Positions 1 to 5,505 of a stretch of DNA of 9,556 bases are shown here, piece by piece; position 1 is the first letter of the stretch, and each line of letters starts with the position of its first letter. Where the stretch lies: assembly GCA_003483345.1 (NCBI GenBank), contig DMWH01000034.1:1-9556 (forward strand), in the 5' to 3' direction. Source of the DNA: Clostridiales bacterium (GTDB taxonomy: Bacteria > Bacillota > Clostridia > Tissierellales > Sedimentibacteraceae). The notes below the pieces were generated by a model. It ran no database searches, was not told where the DNA came from, and worked only from the letters and a program-made list of their open reading frames with translations. The position numbers were made by a program, and so were the translations under genes.

Positions 1-4
1 AAAA

Positions 5-10
5 TATTCC
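5..10 (-). promoter_or_regulatory. -35 half of a seventh GGAATA-type promoter, cut by window edge
   Basis: On the minus strand this reads GGAATA followed by TTTT, the same -35 box found upstream of six other units here. It lies about 20 nt beyond the terminator at 24-46, the same arrangement as the complete copies. The matching -10 box would fall just outside the left edge, so only half can be seen. It would drive a minus-strand gene to the left of the window. Confidence 0.5.
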
Positions 11-23
11 ATAAAATTACAAT

Positions 24-46
24 AAAAAAAGAGCCCTCTCAGGCTC
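24..46 (-). terminator. Intrinsic terminator after 116-403
   Basis: The minus strand reads GAGCC-TGAGAG-GGCTC followed by a run of seven T. The 5-bp GC-rich stem with an immediate U-tract is a typical Rho-independent terminator. It closes the two-gene unit that starts at 614 and lies directly before the partial promoter at 5-10. Confidence 0.85.
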
Positions 47-115
47 ATCGAAAAAACTTCCTTTTTAATTGAATGAATAAACTTTTTTTATTAATATCAT
101 TTACGATAATATCAT

Positions 116-403
116 TTAAGTTAGATAAAATATTAAAAACCCGTATTTTCCCATGATTTTTGACTGTATATACTGATAGAATCCTATACGCATTTCGTTG
201 CTGTAATCATTCTCCGGGTTGTAAAGAACAAAATCTACCGTATAAGTCAGCTTAACTTCCAGCTTCTTTTCTATTTCTTCCTCTATCATTTTGGCCAAAT
301 TGTTTTCCGTTATAAGCCATATTACCTTCTGAGGTTCGGCTCCGGACTTTTCTAATAACTCTTTTGTTTGCTCTTCTTCTCTACACAATTCTTGCCCGAG
401 CAT
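116..403 (-). CDS. Hypothetical protein, 95 aa
   Basis: I do not recognise this protein. It is highly charged: the N-terminal half (residues 5-50) is rich in Glu and Lys and probably helical, and the C-terminal half has more aromatic residues (FVLYNPENDY, GFYQYI, GFLIFYL). No signal peptide or clear membrane segment is seen. The ATG at 403 is preceded by AGAGGAAG at good spacing, and the stop is TAA. Its start lies inside the 3' end of the coding frame of 381-614, so the two may be translationally coupled under the promoter at 668-697. The terminator at 24-46 follows. Length, ribosome binding site and terminator support a real gene; function is unknown. Confidence 0.7.
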   Translation of the reverse strand: MLGQELCREEEQTKELLEKSGAEPQKVIWLITENNLAKMIEEEIEKKLEVKLTYTVDFVLYNPENDYSNEMRIGFYQYIQSKIMGKYGFLIFYLT

Positions 404-614
404 TCTTCCTCTTTTTTGCTAATTCATAGATTTCATCGGCGTAAGTGTTTATTTTATTCTCATACAAAGCATCTCAACAACCTTCAATACAATCTTCATC
501 ATTTTCATATCCAGCTTTAGCCGCATCTTCTCTGGCCCATTCTATGCATAAATTATGAAGCCGCTTTTCATTAACTTTGAATTTTGTACCGTCACTCATG
601 GTCAACTCATCCAT
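381..614 (-). pseudogene. Small gene interrupted by an in-frame TGA (46 + 30 codons)
   Basis: An ATG at 614 behind AAAGGAGGG starts a frame reading MDELTMSDGTKF, which reaches a TGA at 474-476 after 46 codons. The same frame then continues sensibly for 30 more codons (DALYENKINT, then a basic KKRKNARARIV tail) to a TAG at 381-383. The extension overlaps the start of 116-403, as expected of a compact operon. Tryptophan would suit the TGA site, so a TGG to TGA mutation, or TGA readthrough, is plausible. The product is an unrecognised small charged protein. The gene is the first cistron behind promoter 668-697 and leader hairpin 637-649. Possible outcomes are a truncated 46-aa protein, a readthrough protein of about 77 aa, or a dead gene; the sequence alone cannot decide. 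Confidence 0.6.
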
Positions 615-636
615 TTTTATTACCCTCCTTTTATAT

Positions 637-649
637 GTGTTAAAAACAC
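637..649 (-). promoter_or_regulatory. Conserved 5' leader hairpin, copy 1
   Basis: The minus strand reads GGAG overlapping GTGTT-TTT-AACAC, a 5-bp stem with a 3-nt loop, about 15 nt after the -10 box and just before the true ribosome binding site of the gene starting at 614. The same GGAG-plus-stem element with a differing but complementary stem sequence occurs at 2811-2824, 5727-5739 and 6352-6364. Confidence 0.65.
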
Positions 650-667
650 TCCTTTTTAATTTTTCAT

Positions 668-697
668 ATAGTGCGTGATTTTAAAGTTTTTTATTCC
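668..697 (-). promoter_or_regulatory. GGAATA-N16-CGCACTAT promoter (copy 1)
   Basis: On the minus strand GGAATA (697-692) is followed after exactly 16 nt by CGCACTAT (675-668). It is the most divergent -10 of the six (CGCA instead of CGTA), but spacing and flanks are conserved. It lies directly beyond the terminator at 711-732 and drives 381-614 and 116-403. The two-box layout with 16-nt spacing resembles ECF sigma promoters. Confidence 0.7.
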
Positions 698-710
698 AAA
701 AAATAAAAAA

Positions 711-732
711 ATCCGGAGTTTTCACCCCGGAT
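711..732 (-). terminator. Intrinsic terminator after the SLOG-family gene
   Basis: The minus strand reads ATCCGGGG-TGAAAA-CTCCGGAT followed by a T-run. The 8-bp stem contains one G.U pair. The stop codon of 732-1112 overlaps the first bases of the stem. The T-run runs into the promoter at 668-697, with 13 nt between stem and -35 box. Confidence 0.85.
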
Positions 733-1112
733 TAATAGCGGGAAATATGAAGCCTTAAGTCATACTTATTACACAAATCTATCATATTCTTAGTGCCCCT
801 TGACTTGCCGTCCCAAAAAGCTATGCAAGCTCCTTCGGTCCCTCTTGCATAATCAAGCATCTGCTGGTTTCTTAAATATCCGGCTTTTTTGCCGTATTTG
901 TTCCATCCGGCGGGGAAGTATGCAACATCAAAGCCACGCTTCTTTGCATATTTTTCACCCAGCGTATCGGCTCCTTTTGCCATTCCGCAGACTACTGTTA
1001 TTTTGTATCCTTCTTCAATTACCCGTGACAGCATGTGGTCGCATACCATGCAGAGCTTCTTGAAATCGTCAAAATCTCTGCCGCCGGCTATTATTAATCT
1101 GAACACTTTCAT
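732..1112 (-). CDS. SLOG-superfamily DUF2493 / YspA-like nucleotide-binding protein
   Basis: This 126-aa protein has the hallmark pattern of the DUF2493 (YspA, cpYpsA-related) branch of the SLOG superfamily. A first beta strand ends in AGGRDF (residues 9-14), then come CGMAKGAD (42-49), a PAGW segment (68-71), AGYLRNQQM (77-85) and AFWDGKSRGTKNMI (98-111). In SLOG proteins the glycine-rich loops bind nucleotide-type ligands, and this branch is common in phages and mobile elements; its exact substrate is not established. Length is full for the family. The ATG at 1112 has AGAGGTAG upstream. It is the last cistron of the operon from 2794, but a hairpin at 1141-1162 separates it from 1179-1382, so its expression may depend on read-through. 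Family assignment is firm; biochemical role is not. Confidence 0.85.
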   Translation of the reverse strand: MKVFRLIIAGGRDFDDFKKLCMVCDHMLSRVIEEGYKITVVCGMAKGADTLGEKYAKKRGFDVAYFPAGWNKYGKKAGYLRNQQMLDYARGTEGACIAFWDGKSRGTKNMIDLCNKYDLRLHISRY

Positions 1113-1140
1113 TTTTCTACCTCTGTATTATTAAAGAAAA

Positions 1141-1162
1141 GCCCGGAGTTAATATCCGGGGC
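1141..1162 (-). terminator. Hairpin terminator or attenuator inside the operon
   Basis: The minus strand reads CCCGGA-TATTAAC-TCCGGG followed by CTTTTCTTTAA. The stem is GC-rich but the T-tract is interrupted by C, and no promoter box fits between it and the SLOG gene starting at 1112. It therefore looks like a partial terminator that lowers SLOG gene expression rather than a complete stop. Confidence 0.65.
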
Positions 1163-1178
1163 CTTAAGGGTTTCGGGA

Positions 1179-1382
1179 TTAATCGTCATGTCTGATGAAT
1201 ATCGGCTCTCCCATCCTAACCCATTCCTTCGGGATTCTCCCTCCGTTTTCACAAAGAAGCATGTTAATCCCTTCTGCGGCTTCATCCAAGATCATAGTTT
1301 CTTCAAATTTAAAGACTATGCTGAACTTAGCGGAAACACGCTCATCATTAATGCTCGGAACAGGATTCTTATATTTTCCCAT
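1179..1382 (-). CDS. Hypothetical protein, 67 aa
   Basis: I do not recognise this small protein. It begins MGKYKNPVPSIND, has a central strand-like stretch (AKFSIVFKFEETM), an acidic helix (ILDEAAEGINMLL) and ends with EPIFIRHDD. There is no signal peptide, membrane segment or cysteine-cluster motif. The ATG at 1382 has AGAGGA upstream and lies 14 nt after the stop of the ArfA-like gene, so the two are probably co-transcribed and co-translated. A hairpin with terminator features follows (1141-1162). The clear ribosome binding site and operon position support a real gene of unknown role. Confidence 0.6.
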   Translation of the reverse strand: MGKYKNPVPSINDERVSAKFSIVFKFEETMILDEAAEGINMLLCENGGRIPKEWVRMGEPIFIRHDD

Positions 1383-1396
1383 ATGTCCTCTTTTTT

Positions 1397-1558
1397 TTAA
1401 TAATTAAGGCTTTTTCTATACTTTTCCTTTCTCGTATAGCTGCCTTTTCCTTTCTTTGCCCTAAAAACACCGGTTCCTCTTCCTATCTCGGAAGTTGTAA
1501 ACTTCCTTGAATTAAGTAAGAGTTCGTTTTTGTTTATTGTAATCTTTTCCTTCTTCAT
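1397..1558 (-). CDS. arfA: ArfA-like alternative ribosome-rescue factor, 53 aa
   Basis: An ATG at 1558 behind AAAGGAGGG opens a 53-codon frame ending in TAA. Its second half reads VFRAKKGKGSYTRKEKYRK. The stretch KKGKGSY.RK (residues 35-44) matches the signature segment I recall from E. coli ArfA (KKGKGSYMRK), the basic loop that occupies the empty mRNA channel near the decoding centre. ArfA frees ribosomes stalled on mRNAs without a stop codon by recruiting release factor RF2; Bacillota have functional analogues such as BrfA. The N-terminal half (MKKEKITINKNELLL) is not recognisable, and the RF2-recruiting hydrophobic part is not obvious. E. coli arfA is normally made from truncated mRNA; this gene has an ordinary stop. 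It is co-operonic with 1179-1382, and a hairpin precedes it at 1585-1605. The call rests on one motif plus size and charge. Confidence 0.55.
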   Translation of the reverse strand: MKKEKITINKNELLLNSRKFTTSEIGRGTGVFRAKKGKGSYTRKEKYRKSLNY

Positions 1559-1584
1559 GATACTTCCCTCCTTTATCTGTTTCA

Positions 1585-1605
1585 GGGGGAAGATATCACT
1601 CCCCC
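1585..1605 (-). promoter_or_regulatory. GC-rich leader hairpin upstream of the ArfA-like gene
   Basis: The minus strand reads GGGGGA-GTGATATCT-TCCCCC, a 6-bp stem with a 9-nt loop, followed by CTGAAACAG and the ribosome binding site of the gene starting at 1558. There is no T-tract, so it is not a simple terminator. It may be an mRNA processing or stability element, or separate the ArfA-like gene from the decayed cistron upstream. Confidence 0.45.
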
Positions 1606-1612
1606 ACTGTCT

Positions 1613-1930
1613 TTACCACCATAACATTGGCAGGATTTCAAAGATTAAACCGTAAGCCTTTTCTTCTTCTGCTGCCACTGTTTTAAGATTTTCTACATCC
1701 CAGTTCGGTTCTTTCTCTGTAATTTTTTCTTAAGGATCACCAATATGAAATCGATGCATTTATACAAGTCCATAATTTCTCACTTGTATTCAATGTTTTG
1801 GAAGTCCGCATCCTTGCGGTCTAATTCGTTTAACATTTTCAAACGTTCATATATCCACAAGTCAAAGGTGCGGTTTAAACTCTACACTTCCCTCTCGCCG
1901 AATCCATAGCTTTCTCTTTGCCTTTTCCAT
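1613..1930 (-). pseudogene. Degraded small gene with in-frame TGA and frameshifts
   Basis: Coding-like sequence is spread over several frames. An ATG at 1930 overlaps the upstream stop (TAATG) and starts MEKAKRKLWIRREGSV, which ends after 22 codons. Another frame reads SLNRTFDLWIYERLKML and NELDRKDADFQNIEYK, hits TGA at 1780-1782, then continues in frame with EIMDLYKCIDFILVILKKK. At an A6 tract (1723-1728) the plausible reading moves to a third frame, ITEKEPNWDVENLKTV and onward to EILPMLWW, stopping at TAA 1613-1615. Joined together these give a helical protein of roughly 100 aa that I do not recognise. Several independent lesions point to a pseudogene rather than programmed recoding. Its position between two intact cistrons with a TAATG junction shows it was once a normal operon member. 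Confidence 0.65.
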
Positions 1931-2238
1931 TATTTGCTTTTTTCTTCATCAAGAAACCAGCTGGAAGGCATTTCATCTTTATTTATCCCTATGTCCTCTA
2001 AATATGCATGGCGGCTCACTTCTTCACTATCCTTAACCCTTTGTTTAATATAGCTTAATGTCTGCTGAATGCCGCTTACATAAGTCGTAACTTTTCTCGT
2101 AAAATCAGACCTTGTATCGTCGCTCATGTTCAAATCCCAAGCTGTATTGAATAATTCCTGCAATTGATCCATTGCTTCGTTAATTTCTTTTTCTATCCCT
2201 TTCTCAAGCTTTACATTTATCAAGGGCTCTTTTTTCAT
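1930..2238 (-). CDS. Hypothetical helical protein, 102 aa
   Basis: I do not recognise this protein. It is probably mostly alpha-helical: residues 13-34 (GIEKEINEAMDQLQELFNTA), 46-68 and 69-80 have heptad-like spacing of hydrophobic residues, and the C-terminus (KDEMPSSWFLDEEKSK) is acidic. No membrane segment or catalytic motif is seen. The ATG at 2238 is preceded by AGGAGGAAAAT at ideal spacing and follows the stop of 2255-2794 by 16 nt. Its stop overlaps the start of the degraded gene at 1613-1930. It belongs to the operon driven by promoter 2846-2875. A small structural or regulatory accessory protein is possible, but that is a guess. Confidence 0.7.
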   Translation of the reverse strand: MKKEPLINVKLEKGIEKEINEAMDQLQELFNTAWDLNMSDDTRSDFTRKVTTYVSGIQQTLSYIKQRVKDSEEVSRHAYLEDIGINKDEMPSSWFLDEEKSK

Positions 2239-2254
2239 ATTTTCCTCCTGTATC

Positions 2255-2794
2255 TTATATTAGCGGGGTATTGTAATATTTTCTGTCAAATTCTGAACCG
2301 ATAATACTGCTGCATTCTGTAAATTCTTCATTAAGCTCCAAATCCTTAAGCACTATGAGCCATCTGAAAACTATAGACGAAAAACTTTGCTGTAAGGTTT
2401 TATGTTCCCTACTCATACTTTCTGTAAACATCAGCTCAAAAGAAAGCTTTTCGTCGCAATAGCCGGATAAATTATATCCCTTGTATTTTGCTGTGATTTT
2501 TTCCAGTTTTTCTCCCAGCAACTTTTTGATTTTGTCTGCTGTTTCGACCGAATATTTATTTCTTTCGTCATATCGGTCTTCCTTCAGGAGCCGGCTCAAT
2601 TTATCAATCCAAACAAAACAAGTATTTGTAAATAGGATTTGTGTTTTTTTTGGTTGAGCTATCATTTCCTTTACAAAGCCTGCCGAATCAAAAGAATAAC
2701 TATTCACAAAGTCGCTCACTGTGCCTGCAACCATACTGCCGTTATTACACTCATTAAATAACCGCACTATTTCGTTCGCCTTTAATCTATTCAT
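2255..2794 (-). CDS. Hypothetical protein, 179 aa
   Basis: I do not recognise this protein. The N-terminus (MNRLKANEIVRLFNECNNG) looks like an amphipathic helix. A hydrophobic middle stretch (ILFTNTCFVWIDKLSRLL, about residues 53-70) and a late one (IVFRWLIVLKDLEL) appear to be buried helices rather than membrane spans, because charged residues interrupt them. No catalytic signature is visible. The ATG at 2794 has GAGGAGG upstream. It is the first cistron after promoter 2846-2875 and leader hairpin 2811-2824 and heads the long operon down to 732. Tryptophans are encoded by TGG, which argues against general TGA reassignment in this element. Confidence 0.7.
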   Translation of the reverse strand: MNRLKANEIVRLFNECNNGSMVAGTVSDFVNSYSFDSAGFVKEMIAQPKKTQILFTNTCFVWIDKLSRLLKEDRYDERNKYSVETADKIKKLLGEKLEKITAKYKGYNLSGYCDEKLSFELMFTESMSREHKTLQQSFSSIVFRWLIVLKDLELNEEFTECSSIIGSEFDRKYYNTPLI

Positions 2795-2810
2795 TATTTC
2801 CTCCTCTTAT

Positions 2811-2824
2811 GTGTCAAAAGACAC
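2811..2824 (-). promoter_or_regulatory. Conserved 5' leader hairpin, copy 2
   Basis: The minus strand reads GGAG overlapping GTGTC-TTTT-GACAC. Relative to copy 1, the last stem pair is C-G instead of T-A, a compensatory change that keeps the stem. It lies 18 nt after the -10 box and just before the ribosome binding site of the gene starting at 2794. Confidence 0.65.
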
Positions 2825-2845
2825 TCCTTTATTTTTTGTTGTTTT

Positions 2846-2875
2846 ATAATACGAATTGTTTTGTAGAAATATTCC
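2846..2875 (-). promoter_or_regulatory. GGAATA-N16-CGTATTAT promoter (copy 2)
   Basis: The minus strand reads GGAATA (2875-2870), 16 nt, CGTATTAT (2853-2846). It sits about 50 nt upstream of the ATG at 2794 and directly after the terminator at 2894-2920. It drives the long operon 2794-732. Confidence 0.75.
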
Positions 2876-2884
2876 TAAAATAAT

Positions 2885-2920
2885 AAAAAAAAAGAGCCAC
2901 CGCATTATCTGCGACAACCC
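2885..2920 (-). terminator. G.U-rich intrinsic terminator after 2931-3632
   Basis: The minus strand can fold into an 11-bp stem (2920-2910 with 2904-2894, loop GATAA) in which five or so pairs are G.U wobbles, followed by TTTTTTTTT. Because of the wobbles the stem is stable only in the minus-strand RNA, so this terminator is directional. It lies 18 nt before the promoter at 2846-2875. Confidence 0.75.
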
Positions 2921-2930
2921 TTTATTTTAT

Positions 2931-3632
2931 TTATATGTACAAGTCGGTAAAATCGGATTCAAGATATATTACAAAATCATCCGTACTATATCCGTATTCA
3001 TCAAGCACTTTAGTTATTAAATTCTTTATAACACCGACATCTTTAAGCGACTTGATATAAATTTTGCCGTTAACAGAAATCGGATTAACCAATTCTTTCG
3101 GATTCTTTGAAAAATACTTTGTTCTTTTCCCATTCATATATTTTTTATCTGCAAACGACAAAAGTATTTTTTCGTCAACCCCGATAAGATATTCACACAC
3201 TTTATAGAATAAATTCTTCCAGTCTTTCACCTTAATTAACCCGCTGCTGCCAATGGAAAAACCGTATGGAACTGTATATTGGAAACTTTCATTTAAGGTA
3301 TGCTCTATTGTTTTGTCTACTTTAAATACCGGAAGATCCTGAAGATTCCTTTTCTTCCATTCGTTCTTTTCTTCATCGGTACAGTTCAATAAAAACTTTA
3401 AGTCTTCAACTTCCTCTTTAATGTCCTCTACCCTATTGACAGCCTTTGAGTATTCTTCGATGTCAAACTGTTTCTTTGCAATTTTAGCTTGAATTCCGGC
3501 TAATATTGACTTAACCGTATCATCCAGAACATTTTGTAGATTGCTTAAAGAAATAGTAATATCCACCACGTCTTTTGTAAAATCCCTTCGCAAAACTTCG
3601 GTTAACTCTAATTGTTCCTTTTTCTTTAACAT
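2931..3632 (-). CDS. Hypothetical two-part protein, 233 aa
   Basis: I do not recognise this protein with confidence. Residues 1-90 form a charged, probably coiled-coil region (DITISLSNLQNVLDD, then QAKIAKKQFDIEEYSKAV and EDIKEEVEDLKFLL). Residues 115-233 look like a separate alpha/beta module: FQYTVPYGFSIGS, VKDWKNLFYKVCEYLIG, KYFSKNPKELVNPISV, then KIYIKSLKDVGVIKNLI and a strand near the end. The pattern of a Trp helix, YFS, a GKIYI strand and a helix reminds me of a C-terminal module in some phage and restriction-associated proteins, but this is a weak recollection. The ATG at 3632 was preferred over the upstream TTG because GGAGG lies 5 nt before it. It is a single-gene unit with its own promoter (3691-3720) and terminator (2885-2920). 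Confidence 0.75.
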   Translation of the reverse strand: MLKKKEQLELTEVLRRDFTKDVVDITISLSNLQNVLDDTVKSILAGIQAKIAKKQFDIEEYSKAVNRVEDIKEEVEDLKFLLNCTDEEKNEWKKRNLQDLPVFKVDKTIEHTLNESFQYTVPYGFSIGSSGLIKVKDWKNLFYKVCEYLIGVDEKILLSFADKKYMNGKRTKYFSKNPKELVNPISVNGKIYIKSLKDVGVIKNLITKVLDEYGYSTDDFVIYLESDFTDLYI

Positions 3633-3690
3633 GGTATCCTCCAATTAATAGATTATTTGTTTTAATTTGTAGAATTTTTTGTCCCATTTT

Positions 3691-3720
3691 ATATTACGCA
3701 AATAATTTTTTTAATATTCC
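3691..3720 (-). promoter_or_regulatory. GGAATA-N16-CGTAATAT promoter (copy 3)
   Basis: The minus strand reads GGAATA (3720-3715), 16 nt, CGTAATAT (3698-3691), about 60 nt before the ATG at 3632. No leader hairpin of the conserved type follows. Unlike most copies, no clear terminator stem precedes it, so transcripts from 3740-4447 may read into this unit. Confidence 0.75.
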
Positions 3721-3739
3721 ATGCTTTTTCGAGTTAACC

Positions 3740-4447
3740 CTATAATTTAAGAATTAAAATATCTTCGGGTGAATTTACAAAATCAACAAACTCTTTGTTC
3801 AAATCGCAAGGCTCTTTAATTTCGTTGAATTTCTGAGGAATTAAAGAGCAAACCTCACTTATGAATTTATTCCTGTCAGATCCGACATAAACATAGGTTT
3901 TAAATGATTTCATGATTTCTTCAATCGGTTTAAAATCTTTAATCAAAGATTTTTCAATATTTTCATAAATTTTAAACTCGTACTTGCCTGAAACTTGACT
4001 TGTACTTATTAAATTAATTAAGTCGTTAAATTTTCTGCTTACCAGAAGAACTTTTCCTTCCTCCACAATTCCCCTTATCTTTTTCGCTTGTTCTTTCAAG
4101 AGAATGTAGTTGTCAAGTTCGGATGTAAAGTCCTTAATTTTAAGAAGTGCCACAAAAATATCCTTCTTGGATTTTTTGTCCTTAAAATCAACAGTCGGAA
4201 AAATATAAGTATTGGTTTCAGTATCAAAAACCCTCAGGAAAAGATTGTTGGTATCCACATTCTTCCTTCGTGTTACATTTTCCACTATCAGAACAAACTC
4301 CTTATACTTGGCTTTAATATACTTTTCGTCAGTCAGGAAAAAACCATCGCCGATTTGATAGACAGCCGAAGGTGAAAACCTTAATGAAACATTTTTTTCT
4401 TTCAGTTCTTTTCTTAAAAAATTTTTTTCTTTTCTCAAATCTCTCAT
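3740..4447 (-). CDS. Hypothetical protein, 235 aa
   Basis: I do not recognise this protein. The N-terminus is very basic (MRDLRKEKNFLRKELKEKN), followed by alternating beta-type stretches (AVYQIGDGFFLTDEKYIKA, EFVLIVENVTRRKN, NLFLRVFDTETNTYIFP). A helical, lysine-rich middle follows, then a C-terminal alpha/beta part (TYVYVGSDRNKFISEV, DFVNSPEDILILKL). No catalytic motif or membrane segment is evident. The ATG at 4447 has AAAGGAG upstream. It is a single-gene unit behind promoter 4481-4510, with an unusually short leader (about 33 nt from the -10 box to ATG) and no conserved hairpin. Stop codon TAG. Confidence 0.75.
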   Translation of the reverse strand: MRDLRKEKNFLRKELKEKNVSLRFSPSAVYQIGDGFFLTDEKYIKAKYKEFVLIVENVTRRKNVDTNNLFLRVFDTETNTYIFPTVDFKDKKSKKDIFVALLKIKDFTSELDNYILLKEQAKKIRGIVEEGKVLLVSRKFNDLINLISTSQVSGKYEFKIYENIEKSLIKDFKPIEEIMKSFKTYVYVGSDRNKFISEVCSLIPQKFNEIKEPCDLNKEFVDFVNSPEDILILKL

Positions 4448-4480
4448 AATTGTACTCCTTTAAATTTGTGTGTTTTAGTT

Positions 4481-4510
4481 ATGATACGATTATGATTTTT
4501 TAAATATTCC
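4481..4510 (-). promoter_or_regulatory. GGAATA-N16-CGTATCAT promoter (copy 4)
   Basis: The minus strand reads GGAATATTT with GGAATA at 4510-4505, 16 nt, CGTATCAT (4488-4481). It follows the terminator 4521-4547 and drives 3740-4447. The leader is short and lacks the GGAG hairpin. Confidence 0.75.
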
Positions 4511-4520
4511 AAAAAAAATA

Positions 4521-4547
4521 AAAAAAACCATAGCTCGAAAGCTATGG
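4521..4547 (-). terminator. Intrinsic terminator with UUCG loop overlapping the stop codon
   Basis: The minus strand reads CCATAGCT-TTCG-AGCTATGG followed by TTTTTTT. The perfect 8-bp stem is capped by UUCG, a hyperstable tetraloop. The TAG stop of 4542-5489 lies inside the first arm, so coding sequence and terminator are overlaid. Confidence 0.9.
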
Positions 4548-5489
4548 TCTGTCGCAGGCAAACATCATGAAATCATGTTCTTCCTTGCTTTGTAAAAACC
4601 TTTTTATTTCTCCTGAAAAACTTTTGCCTCTCTTGGTGAATTTCGGGAAGACTCTTTCGTTTAAAAGCATTGAATAAATTTCTTCGTACAAATCATCTTC
4701 TTCCATAATATCATCAATGTAACATTTGTGGACTTCAAGAACATCGGTCGGATTTTCAGGGTATTCCTTTAAGGTTTCCTCTATACTGATGTCGTTATAT
4801 ATTTCAACTTTAGCAAACCTTTCATCGTCAGCTATATCCGCAGTATTGACATACAGGCTGTCGCCGTGTTTAAAGCACCAAACCAAAGTTTTTACATCCT
4901 TTACGATATCCATTGCCTTTTTGGAGTATTTTTTGATGTGCAGATGCTGTTCAACAATATCAAGGTAGAATTCAATATCTGTAAAAGCCTCCAGCACATC
5001 ATTCGTTTCAATTACAGAATCAAGAGAGCTTACCTGAACCCACTTATCTTCCTTATTATCATAAATCGTAAATTCTATCCAGTTGTTGTAGTCAACATAG
5101 AGAACATATTTCTTGCCCTCTTTCTTGCCTCTCTCTATTTCCTTATTAATATTGAGGTCCCGAGTAATGATGCTTTCAAGTTCTTCATCCGTTTTGATAA
5201 AGTATCTCATTTCATCATAGAATCGCCCGTTGTTGCTTTTATCCTTGGAGTATACCAGCTCTTCCCCGGTTTCCACATCATAAAGAGTAGCAATAAGGTC
5301 TCCCATGGCCTGAATGTAAACCGTGCAACCCTTATAGTCGATGGAACCTATGGTCCCTCCATACCAATAGCAGTGCTGCTTGTTTTCGTAAATATATTTG
5401 GGATCAAGATGCAGCTTTGCTCCCCTTACTTTTGCCTGATCTTCTAAATCTTCGATCGCCTCAATTATTTCCTCTCTGCTAAAATTCAT
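4542..5489 (-). CDS. Hypothetical acidic protein, 315 aa
   Basis: I do not recognise this protein. It starts MNFSREEIIEAIEDLEDQAK and has a Tyr/Gly-rich beta segment (CYWYGGTIGSIDYKG, about residues 39-53) followed by strands TVYIQAMGDLIATLYD. A middle beta region follows (KKYVLYVDYNNWIEFTIYD), and the C-terminal third is acidic (DDIMEEDDLYEEIYSML). The bulk is strongly acidic, which could suit a nucleic-acid-mimicking or interaction role, but this is speculation. The ATG at 5489 was chosen over one at 5531 because AGAGGAGGAAGTT precedes it and the upstream start lies inside 5506-5706. It follows that gene by 16 nt in the operon from promoter 5757-5786. Its stop is embedded in terminator 4521-4547. 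Confidence 0.75.
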   Translation of the reverse strand: MNFSREEIIEAIEDLEDQAKVRGAKLHLDPKYIYENKQHCYWYGGTIGSIDYKGCTVYIQAMGDLIATLYDVETGEELVYSKDKSNNGRFYDEMRYFIKTDEELESIITRDLNINKEIERGKKEGKKYVLYVDYNNWIEFTIYDNKEDKWVQVSSLDSVIETNDVLEAFTDIEFYLDIVEQHLHIKKYSKKAMDIVKDVKTLVWCFKHGDSLYVNTADIADDERFAKVEIYNDISIEETLKEYPENPTDVLEVHKCYIDDIMEEDDLYEEIYSMLLNERVFPKFTKRGKSFSGEIKRFLQSKEEHDFMMFACDRP

Positions 5490-5505
5490 AACTTCCTCCT
5501 CTTTT

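Noticed and set aside
4866..5447. Plus-strand open frame of 193 codons, and other antisense frames of 60-100 codons
   Set aside because: They lie opposite well-supported genes, lack ribosome binding sites and have frame-shadow composition.
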